NCBI GenBank assembly: GCA_934202525.1
Contig: CAKPYB010000044.1
Span: 1-23,041 of the forward strand
Reading direction: 5' to 3'
DNA length: 23,041 bases
DNA from: an uncultured Prevotella sp.
Lineage (GTDB): Bacteria > Bacteroidota > Bacteroidia > Bacteroidales > Bacteroidaceae
Below are positions 15,975 to 22,937 of this stretch, one piece after another. Numbering within the stretch: the first letter of the stretch is position 1; the number at the start of each line of letters is the position of its first letter. Position numbers and translations under genes: made by a program. A model generated the notes under the pieces. The model was not told the origin of the DNA, searched no databases, and worked only from the letters and a program-made list of their open reading frames with translations.

Positions 15975-17348
15975 ATGACATATTACAAACGAAACATAGA
16001 TAAAAAACTCCTGGAATGGAAGGTTTCTCAAAGAAGGAAACCTTTGCTTATACGTGGAGCCAGACAAGTAGGAAAATCTTCTGCTGTACGTCAGTTAGGC
16101 AAAGAGTTTAAATACTTTGTGGAGATAAATTTAGAGAGCCAACCATCCATAAGAGGACTCTTTTCAAAGGATATTGACGTGCATAGAACGTGTGAAGGCA
16201 TAAGTGCAACTACCGGAATTCCAATAATACCTGGAGATACTCTGCTCTTCATAGACGAGATACAAGTTAGTCAGGAAGCAATCATGTCGCTCCGTTATTT
16301 TAAAGAGGATTATCCGGAACTACATGTCATCGCTGCCGGCTCATTGTTGGAATTTACCTTAGAGGAGCTTCCTTCCTTTGGAGTGGGGAGAATACGTTCA
16401 CTATATATGTACCCTTTTTCCTTTGATGAATTTCTCATGGCACAGGGACTGGATACCACTATAAGCTACAAGCAGCAAGCTTCACCCTCATCTCCGCTTC
16501 CTGATGCCGTTCATAACAAACTGGTAGACCAGTTGAAGACCTTCTATCTGGTGGGTGGTATGCCTGCTGCAGTTACAGAATGGATTGAGACCAAAAGTTA
16601 TTTGGAATGCGCTCATGTCCATAATGATATTCTGGATACCTATCAGGATGATTTTGCCAAGTACAAGTCGCGCATATCTCCAGCTTTATTGAGAAAGGTC
16701 TTGCGTTCCGTTGCTTTGCAGGCTGGCAGTAAGTTTGTTTATAGACAGGTTGCCGATGATGTTCATTCTTCGATCATCAAAGATGCACTTCATCTATTGA
16801 CATTGGCGGGACTCATAAAGCCGGTAACCCATACTGATGGAAATGGAGTTCCACTTGGTGCAGAAGAGAATTGCAGCTATAGGAAATACCTTTTCTTAGA
16901 TTTAGGGCTGATGCAAACCATGTTGGGTACTCCTGCAGCTAATGTCCTTTTGGCTTCGGATGTTGATTTTGTCAATAAAGGGGCGGCTTCAGAAATGTTC
17001 GCAGGCTTGGAACTCGTCAAGAACCACGACTGTTTCCAAAAGGCAGAGATGTACTATTGGCAGAATCTGTCAAAAGGAGCCAATGCAGAAATTGATTATC
17101 TGGAAGCGAAGGATGGTGCGGTTATACCGATAGAAGTGAAAGCTACTACCAGGGGCAGCATGCAAAGTTTATGGCTATTCATGAGGAAGAAAGCACTCCA
17201 TCATGCAGTTCGTACATCCTTAGAGAATTTTGGAGAGTTTGAATACATTGATAAAGAATCTCAAAATGCTTGTCGCCACGTAGATGTAATCCCACTTTAT
17301 GCAATGAGTAATTTATGCAAACTAAGCGTTGTATCGAAAGGGGATTAA
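15975..17348 (+). CDS. AAA_14/DUF4143 family ATPase with PD-(D/E)XK-like C-terminus
   Basis: This 457-residue protein has an N-terminal P-loop ATPase: Walker A GARQVGKS (28-35), Walker B TLLFIDE (89-95), and a sensor-like VIAAGSLLEF (118-127). These are typical of the AAA_14 ATPases that pair with a C-terminal DUF4143. The C-terminal part holds E340, then AEIDYLEAKDGAVIPIEVKA (371-390), where D374 and E387-x-K389 form the core of a PD-(D/E)XK nuclease-like site. Cellular function is unknown for this abundant family; many copies occur per Bacteroidales genome. I chose the ATG at 15975 (MTYYKRNIDKKL) because homologues start like this and the -7 box lies between the upstream in-frame ATG (15927) and this one. 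It is a single-gene unit with repeats upstream and a terminator 125 bp downstream. Confidence 0.88.
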   Translation: MTYYKRNIDKKLLEWKVSQRRKPLLIRGARQVGKSSAVRQLGKEFKYFVEINLESQPSIRGLFSKDIDVHRTCEGISATTGIPIIPGDTLLFIDEIQVSQEAIMSLRYFKEDYPELHVIAAGSLLEFTLEELPSFGVGRIRSLYMYPFSFDEFLMAQGLDTTISYKQQASPSSPLPDAVHNKLVDQLKTFYLVGGMPAAVTEWIETKSYLECAHVHNDILDTYQDDFAKYKSRISPALLRKVLRSVALQAGSKFVYRQVADDVHSSIIKDALHLLTLAGLIKPVTHTDGNGVPLGAEENCSYRKYLFLDLGLMQTMLGTPAANVLLASDVDFVNKGAASEMFAGLELVKNHDCFQKAEMYYWQNLSKGANAEIDYLEAKDGAVIPIEVKATTRGSMQSLWLFMRKKALHHAVRTSLENFGEFEYIDKESQNACRHVDVIPLYAMSNLCKLSVVSKGD

Positions 17349-17473
17349 TAGCAACGTCAGACGTAAGAGGCCAAGGTTAGCAAGGCTTCATTCGGTACAG
17401 TATCTTTACAATTATATCTTCCAAAAGAGTGCAGAAATTTGAATCAAAACAGGCTTAACAAAGGTTACATATT

Positions 17474-17505
17474 GGGGCAGCATAACGAATATGCTGTCCC
17501 TTTTT
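17474..17505 (+). terminator. Intrinsic terminator downstream of the ATPase gene
   Basis: GGGGCAGCATA (17474-17484), loop ACGAA, and TATGCTGTCCC (17490-17500) form an 11-bp stem with one G-U pair, followed at once by TTTTT. It is oriented to stop plus-strand transcription 125 bp past the ATPase stop. Confidence 0.85.
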
Positions 17506-17669
17506 CGTATTATTACCATCACTCAAAACGGACTTTCGGGAGGCTCTGAGAGGCGGAAAAGAGTGACTATCTGGCTACAAATTCAGCTAGAGAAGATAAA
17601 AAGCAGGAATTACTAATTTTTGTAAAATACCAGAGAAAAGGGACATTTTTATCGGGAATAGCCCCTTTC

Positions 17670-17744
17670 AGGTGTCGCATTCCCCCACCAATGCGACACC
17701 TAAATGATAGCAATGCGACACCTAGGCAGGGGAATGCGACACCT
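17670..17744. repeat. Four copies of a 12-bp motif AATGCGACACCT (one inverted, three direct)
   Basis: AATGCGACACCT occurs exactly at 17690-17701, 17712-17723 and 17733-17744 (spacings 22 and 21 bp). Its reverse complement lies at 17670-17681, so the first two copies also form a 12-bp stem around CCCCCACC. The array ends 18 bp before a TATATTTG -7-like box. It looks like a multi-site operator or an RNA structure in front of the GLUG-protein gene. Confidence 0.8.
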
Positions 17745-17762
17745 TTTTCCAAATTATTTTTG

Positions 17763-17770
17763 TATATTTG
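17763..17770 (+). promoter_or_regulatory. Possible -7 box (TATATTTG) ahead of the GLUG-protein gene
   Basis: TATATTTG fits TAnnTTTG; no good -33 TTTG was found at 19-21 bp. If used, the transcript of the gene at 17999 would have a leader of roughly 220 nt. The repeat cluster directly upstream makes regulation here plausible. Confidence 0.4.
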
Positions 17771-17998
17771 CTCCATGATTGCTAGATTGGAGTCATGCCG
17801 GATTGCTGTTCGGCACACCTGTTCATCATGCAGGCAAGCCGCTTATGTTTCCAGGAATGGTTTTCGTTCTGATGATCCAATGGGAATGATGGTGAAGCCT
17901 ATCCCATCATAGAGGAAAGCTCCTGGTCTTTGCGATAAATTGGTAAGCAGATATATAAGACAAAATATTAACATTAATCATTTAACAACAAAACGTGT

Positions 17999-20900
17999 AT
18001 GAAAAAGAAACAATTACACAAATCGAATCGGCTCGTCACGATGCTGCTGCTCGTGATAGCTATCCTTATGCCTTATGGGGGGGCATGGGCACAAACACCT
18101 TCCAGGCCTTCCAGTGGTGATGGCAAAGTAGACAATCCTTTTCTGATATCTACAGCTGCCGAACTGGCGTGGTTCCGCGACTATGTGAATAATGAATCTC
18201 AATATGTTTCAGCCACGCTGACTGAAGATATTGACTTGTCAGAGTTCTGCCATGCGGCTGATGCCGCCACAAATACAGAAGAGCTCAGCTGGGTTCCAAT
18301 CGGTAATGGCAGGATGTATTGTGGAACGTTCGACGGCAACGGGAAGACGATTCGCAATCTATACATCAATAGCACCATTATGTATAAAGGTTTCTTCGGC
18401 TATGCTAATAGTGGCAGTATTAAGAACATCACTTTCGACAATGCGAAGGTGAAGAACACTCATTATAATGGTACAGGAATATTGACAGGAGCTTTTGAGA
18501 AATGTACTATTGAAAACATCAAGACCTTGGCAAACTGTTCGGTAGAAGGAACTTACAATACAGGCGGAATTGCAGGAACAGGAACGGGCAACATCAGCAA
18601 CTGCGAAAACCGTGCAATGGTGAATGGTACAAATAATGTAGGAGGTATTGTAGGCAACTCTTCCGACAATACCATCTCTTCATGCGCTAATTATGGTGCC
18701 GTAACAGGAACGGAACACGCAGTTGGAGGCATGGTCGGATTTTTTATCTCAGGAACCATTCAGAACTGCGCCAACTATGGCGATATATCGGGGGCTGACT
18801 ATGTCGGAAACCAGATAGGATATGCTAGTATATGCAATCTGAACAATGTGCTTGGCATTGGAAATGTTACTGCGACAACTTCTCAATCAGGTCTCCTTGC
18901 TGGAGTAATCTTGGATTCCTCCAGCACCGCCGCTGGCATCTTGGCATACAACAGCAGTGCAAAACTTACGATTAATGGAATTGAGCAGACTGGTGATGCC
19001 GTCAAGGCTATCGGAATAAGTTCATTATCATCTACAAGAAGGATAAAGGCATTTTCTGCAGAACAGTTGAAGAGTGGATTTGTTGCTTTTATACTCCAGG
19101 GAAATGCCTCGGAAAGTGCAAAATGGGGACAAAAACTGAACACCGACGATTATCCTTTACTTAACTCTGCGGATAAGGTGTATTCGGATTGTCCTGTGAC
19201 AATGAAATGCTCAGGCGAGTTGGAAGGCACAGGTACATTTACCAACACAAAGCCAGCACAGGAGGGCACATTCACGATGCAGCATGGCAATAGTATCATA
19301 CATCACGAATCAGTGGATGTTACCTGCACAGTAGATGGCACAATTGAATATTGGGAATGTGATGTTTGCAATGAGACTTACTTAGATGAAAAATTGACAC
19401 AACCAGTAGGTAACATTATCAAGGAGGCTGCCACTGGTCACAACTATGATGAGAACGACAAGTGCACGAAGTGCCAGAAAGAAATTCAGTTCGTTAAATT
19501 GGGCAACAATAACATAACGATCGAAAAGGTATTTGGTACGAAGAAGAAAATCAGCGGTTACAATCTTTATAAATTTACAGCCCCAGAAGAGGGAGCATTG
19601 GTGGTAACGGCAGACAGCCACGGCGAAGACACCTATGGCGCCCTATGGGACAGCCGCACGGCTAAATACTTGATTAAAGAAAATAGTGGTAATGGTGACG
19701 GTGACGACTTCAAAATCACCTACGAAGTAACGAAAGGCACCACTTATTATATCGGTGCCAGAGAGTATGATGGCGATGCCATCGTAGGCGAGGTCACGCT
19801 CAATGTAAAAATGATAGGTAATCAACCACCTGCAGGCGTGACTGGTAATGGAACCGAGGCGGAACCTTTCATACTGAAGACGGCAGATCATCTGGCGTGG
19901 TTCCGTGACTACGTGAATGTAGGTAAGACAAGTGCCTGCGCAAAGATTGCCGATGATGTGGAAGAAATTGATATGAGCACTGTGTGCCATGAGGCTGATG
20001 CCGAAAAGCAGGTAGCAGAGCTCAGTTGGACTCCTATCGGTTCTAAGAAGTATCAAGGAACGTTCGACGGCAACGGGAAGACAATCCGTAATCTTTTCAT
20101 CAGCTCCACCTCTAATGAAATTGGTTTCTTTGGCTGTGCTGCTGATTGCCGCATCAAGAACATCACTTTCGACAATGCGAAGGTGAAGGGCAATGATAAT
20201 TGTAGTACTGGTATTTTGGCAGGATATGCAGGTTCTTGTGTGATTGAAAATATCAAGACCACAGAAAACTGTTCGGTAGAAGGAAAAGAAGAGACTGGCG
20301 GAATAGCAGGAAGAGCTAATGGCAACATCAGCAACTGCGAAAACCATGCAATAGTGAATGGTTCATATTATGTTGGTGGTATTGTAGGTATCTGTTTCGA
20401 TTCAGAAAATTCCATCACTTCATGCGCCAATTATGGTGCGATAACAGGCACGGACCAATTCGTTGGAGGTATAATTGGATATTTTGGTGAAGGAAGCCTC
20501 CAGAACAGTGCCAATTATGGCAATATTACGGGAGATGCTCGCGTCGGAAACTTGATAGGATATGCTAATATATGCAATATTAACAATGTGTTGGGTATTG
20601 GCAATATTACTGCAAACCATGCAAATTGTAATGGTCTCCTTGCTGGAGTAATCTGGGATTCCTCCAGCACCGCTTCTGGCATCTTGGCATACAACAGCAG
20701 TGCTAAGATGACCATCGATGGAACGGAACTGACGGGTGATGCAGTCGTGGCTATCGGAAGTGGCTCATTGACCTATCTTGATGGTAAGAATGAAGCAGAC
20801 GTGGTCAAGGCATTCACCCCTGAGCAGCTGAAGAGCGGTGAAGTGGCTTACCTGCTCAATGGAAGCAAGTCAGAAGGCAAGCTGGCTTGGTATCAGCAAC

Positions 20901-21886
20901 TTGGCTCAGATGCTTATCCTGTACTGAAAGCTGCAGAGGGTAATACAGTATATAATGGTTCATTCCGTTACTGCGACAATACTACTTGCTCATATAGCAA
21001 CAGCACTTCTGAGGATGTGCTGGTTCACCAAATGTCTGCCACTTTAACCAGTCCTGAACATGATGCCGACGAGCATATCTATCACATGGGCTGCCGCAAC
21101 GAGGGCTGTACTCTGCACAAGTATGTAGCCGACAAGGCTGGAAACATCGAGGTGACAAAGGAAGCAAACAACAAGTTTGTAGCGACCGAAGACCTGACAC
21201 TCGTCGACGGCGAGGACTTCAAGGACTATGAGGCATTCACCTCCAAGACCATCTCTTACAGCCGAAATATCCCTGAGGGCGCTGCCTGGGGAACTCTCTG
21301 CTTGCCATTCGCCATTGACCAGAGCAAGGTAACAGAATGTAAGTTCTATAGTCTCACAGGTATTGATGCAGATAAGGAATGCATCACCCTGGAGAGTTAT
21401 GAAGAAGGCATAATCCCTGCCGGCACTCCGGTGCTCTTCAAGATGAAGGAGGGTAAGACATCACTTAGTCTTTCTGCAAGCAATGCAGAAATCATAACTG
21501 CTCCAAAAGCAGGAACAAACACAGATGTCAACCTCGTAGGTTCATTCACCAAGATTGGCGGCAAGGACAACCAGGGGCTTGCAGAAAACGACTACATCAT
21601 TGGTAAGAATAAGTTCTGGCTTGTCTCTGAGTTGGATGGTGACAATCGCGTGGGCATCAAACCGATGCGTGCATACATTCATCCTACCAATGTATCTCAA
21701 GCAAGAGCAACCATGCTGAGCATCGGAAAGGGTGATGGCACTACTGCCATTGACAACCTCAACGCTATCAGCAACGATGCCAATGCAGAATACTATGACG
21801 CGAATGGTCGTCGTACCAATGGTCTGCAGAAGGGTCTGAACATCGTGAAGCGTGGCAGCAAGACTTATAAAATCATGGTTAAGTAA
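17999..21886 (+). CDS. Large secreted GLUG-repeat surface protein with two homologous halves
   Basis: This 1295-residue protein has a signal peptide (about 1-31, ending GGAWAQ). Two homologous blocks, about residues 40-390 and 616-978, each begin with an (A/H)LAWFRDYVN segment and GTFDGNGKTIRNL. Each then carries GLUG-type beta-helix units such as TGGIAG, VGGIVG and NYGAVTG. Between them is a 4-Cys segment (CDVCNETY ... HNYDENDKCTKCQ, about 443-495) and a beta-sandwich domain (about 497-605). A second Cys-containing segment (CDNTTC ... GCRNEGC) lies near 992-1037. A conserved Prevotella-like C-terminal domain (about 1085-1240) follows, then a type IX secretion-like tail (YYDANGRRTNGLQKGLNIVK to the end). 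GLUG proteins are mostly adhesin-like surface proteins; ligand unknown. A small peptide gene follows by 22 bp. Confidence 0.85.
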   Translation: MKKKQLHKSNRLVTMLLLVIAILMPYGGAWAQTPSRPSSGDGKVDNPFLISTAAELAWFRDYVNNESQYVSATLTEDIDLSEFCHAADAATNTEELSWVPIGNGRMYCGTFDGNGKTIRNLYINSTIMYKGFFGYANSGSIKNITFDNAKVKNTHYNGTGILTGAFEKCTIENIKTLANCSVEGTYNTGGIAGTGTGNISNCENRAMVNGTNNVGGIVGNSSDNTISSCANYGAVTGTEHAVGGMVGFFISGTIQNCANYGDISGADYVGNQIGYASICNLNNVLGIGNVTATTSQSGLLAGVILDSSSTAAGILAYNSSAKLTINGIEQTGDAVKAIGISSLSSTRRIKAFSAEQLKSGFVAFILQGNASESAKWGQKLNTDDYPLLNSADKVYSDCPVTMKCSGELEGTGTFTNTKPAQEGTFTMQHGNSIIHHESVDVTCTVDGTIEYWECDVCNETYLDEKLTQPVGNIIKEAATGHNYDENDKCTKCQKEIQFVKLGNNNITIEKVFGTKKKISGYNLYKFTAPEEGALVVTADSHGEDTYGALWDSRTAKYLIKENSGNGDGDDFKITYEVTKGTTYYIGAREYDGDAIVGEVTLNVKMIGNQPPAGVTGNGTEAEPFILKTADHLAWFRDYVNVGKTSACAKIADDVEEIDMSTVCHEADAEKQVAELSWTPIGSKKYQGTFDGNGKTIRNLFISSTSNEIGFFGCAADCRIKNITFDNAKVKGNDNCSTGILAGYAGSCVIENIKTTENCSVEGKEETGGIAGRANGNISNCENHAIVNGSYYVGGIVGICFDSENSITSCANYGAITGTDQFVGGIIGYFGEGSLQNSANYGNITGDARVGNLIGYANICNINNVLGIGNITANHANCNGLLAGVIWDSSSTASGILAYNSSAKMTIDGTELTGDAVVAIGSGSLTYLDGKNEADVVKAFTPEQLKSGEVAYLLNGSKSEGKLAWYQQLGSDAYPVLKAAEGNTVYNGSFRYCDNTTCSYSNSTSEDVLVHQMSATLTSPEHDADEHIYHMGCRNEGCTLHKYVADKAGNIEVTKEANNKFVATEDLTLVDGEDFKDYEAFTSKTISYSRNIPEGAAWGTLCLPFAIDQSKVTECKFYSLTGIDADKECITLESYEEGIIPAGTPVLFKMKEGKTSLSLSASNAEIITAPKAGTNTDVNLVGSFTKIGGKDNQGLAENDYIIGKNKFWLVSELDGDNRVGIKPMRAYIHPTNVSQARATMLSIGKGDGTTAIDNLNAISNDANAEYYDANGRRTNGLQKGLNIVKRGSKTYKIMVK

Positions 21887-21908
21887 AGAATTTTAAAATC
21901 AAAAGGAT

Positions 21909-22058
21909 ATGAAAAAGAAAGAATATAAAAAGCCAGAGATACAGGTGGTAAATATCACCTCTTGCACCCTCCTCGCAGCATCTACCCTATATCAAGGAAG
22001 AGCTGATAGCGGTAGTAGTCCAGCAAAAGATGATGATGACTGGTATTATGGTGAGTAA
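21909..22058 (+). CDS. 49-residue peptide of the MKK-x-Y-xxP / LLAAS type, function unknown
   Basis: An ATG preceded by AAAAGGAT (a good ribosome binding site) opens a 49-codon frame that begins MKKKEYKKPEIQVVNITSC, continues TLLAASTLYQ, and ends in an acidic DDDDWYYGE tail. It is too short for most gene finders. The pattern (basic start, Tyr-xx-Pro-Glu, a hydrophobic stretch, then a small-residue (L/M)LAxS site and a variable hydrophilic tail) matches many short Bacteroidales peptides I have seen annotated as hypothetical; I know no function for them. It has no real transmembrane segment. It starts 22 bp after the GLUG-protein stop in the same direction, so co-transcription is likely, and is followed by a hairpin. 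Confidence 0.65.
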   Translation: MKKKEYKKPEIQVVNITSCTLLAASTLYQGRADSGSSPAKDDDDWYYGE

Positions 22059-22089
22059 CAGTCATTATAACGCCTAACAGCATAATACA

Positions 22090-22128
22090 GAAAGAGGGTG
22101 TGTCATAAATACATGATTACCCTCTTTC
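22090..22128. terminator. Hairpin downstream of the small peptide gene
   Basis: GAAAGAGGGT (22090-22099) and ACCCTCTTTC (22119-22128) form a perfect 10-bp stem around a 19-nt loop that itself has a TCAT/ATGA pairing. No U-tract follows on the plus strand, so it is an atypical terminator. It may instead be a processed RNA 3' end or a remnant of a small inverted-repeat element. Confidence 0.55.
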
Positions 22129-22150
22129 ACCCGCACCTCACGGGAAACGA

Positions 22151-22195
22151 CAAGGGTCTATATGCCACGATGAAAAGGGGGCGTATAGACCCTTG
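22151..22195. repeat. Long inverted repeat (16-bp stem) in non-coding DNA
   Basis: CAAGGGTCTATA (22151-22162) is the exact reverse complement of TATAGACCCTTG (22184-22195). The pairing extends inward with one G-U and three more base pairs (to 22166 and 22180), leaving a 13-nt loop. No T run follows. It stands 23 bp after the preceding hairpin, giving tandem strong structures after the peptide gene. Confidence 0.65.
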
Positions 22196-22290
22196 ATTAT
22201 AGGATGATATTCGTAATCAACATCTCCGCTATTATATTTATTATGAATTGCTCAGATTCTTAATGATTTTCAAAGGGAGCTGTATCACAC

Positions 22291-22620
22291 TTCAGTCAAG
22301 CAACTCAAGTAGTTCAATCAAGCAACTCAAGTAGTTCAATCAAGCAACTCAAGTAGTTCAGTAAGACAATTCAAGTAGTTCAGTAAGACAATTCAAGTAG
22401 TTCAGTAAGCGAGTTCAGACGTCTCAGTTAGCTGATGCAGACGTCTCGATAAGCTTACAGATACGTCTCCGTTAGCTTACGCAGTCATATCAGTAACGCG
22501 ATACAGCCATATTCGTAACCCGATACAGTCATATTCGTAACCCGATGCTGCCATATTCGTAACCCGATGCTGCCATATTCGTAACCCGATGCTGCCATAT
22601 AAGTAACCTAGCGCAGCCCT
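22291..22620. repeat. Tandem array: 15 units of exactly 22 bp, drifting in sequence
   Basis: Units start every 22 bp from 22291 to 22599 with no indels. Units 1-3 share CAAGCAACTCAAGTAG (2 and 3 identical), and units 4-5 are identical (GTAAGACAATTCAAGTAG). Units 6-9 are transitional with ACGTCTC at the boundaries. Units 10-15 belong to an ATTCGTAACCCGAT family, with units 12, 13 and 14 identical. Because 22 is not a multiple of 3 and TAG recurs in the first units, stops fall in all frames and the array is non-coding. There is no alternation of constant repeat and unique spacer, so it is not CRISPR. An isolated ATATTCGTAA at 22207-22216 matches the distal family. Confidence 0.92.
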
Positions 22621-22653
22621 CATATGAACAAATTTTATGTAATTATCTATCAT

Positions 22654-22786
22654 CCATCACGATTTGCACCTCTAACGCCAATTAACATGTTAATATACAG
22701 ATACTTAAATAGCGTGATAGATACTTCAAAAACGGAAAAATCCATCACGCTATCCATCACGATTTGGGGTTATCCCTCACGATTTT
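22654..22786. repeat. CCATCACGATTTG repeat patch with an internal inverted repeat
   Basis: CCATCACGATTTG occurs at 22654-22666 and 22754-22766, with related copies at 22742-22750 (CCATCACGC) and 22774-22786 (CCCTCACGATTTT). TAGCGTGATAGAT (22710-22722) pairs with ATCCATCACGCTA (22740-22752) at 12 of 13 positions around a 17-nt loop, so one copy is inverted. It looks like clustered protein-binding sites or a decayed small repeat element. Confidence 0.7.
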
Positions 22787-22849
22787 CTCACTACACACTC
22801 TATCAGTTACAGATATTTTTGTTGACACTTACGATGGCAATCAGACACG

Positions 22850-22937
22850 GTTTCATGGAATGAAACATTTTGTTTCATACTATGAAACTGTTCGTTTCAA
22901 GCGGAGAAACACTTCGTTTCATCCTGTGAAACGAACC
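22850..22937. repeat. Four-unit palindrome array GTTTCA-N5-TGAAAC, 22-bp period
   Basis: Palindromes start at 22850, 22872, 22894 and 22916, exactly 22 bp apart, each 17 bp long with a 5-bp linker. The second, GTTTCATACTATGAAAC, is a perfect 8-1-8 inverted repeat. The first is 7-3-7, the fourth 6-5-6, and the third keeps only GTTTC/GAAAC. Centres vary while arms are conserved, the pattern expected of a dimeric regulator's operators or of selected RNA stems. The next bases (22938-22947, GATACGTCTC) repeat a 10-mer from the 15-unit array. Confidence 0.88.

Larger units (their letters stand above)
17349..17998. other. 650-bp intergenic region without a convincing gene
   Basis: This stretch holds an intrinsic terminator (17474-17505), a cluster of 12-bp repeats (17670-17744), a promoter-like TATATTTG (17763-17770) and a 45-codon ORF (17775-17912) of doubtful reality. 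The 17506-17660 part shows nothing I recognise. The segment just before the GLUG gene is A-rich (AACAACAAAACG), as often seen before Bacteroidales start codons. Confidence 0.6.

Noticed and set aside
22291..22620. CRISPR array
   Set aside because: Units are contiguous 22-mers that drift in sequence; there is no constant repeat with unique spacers and no cas gene.
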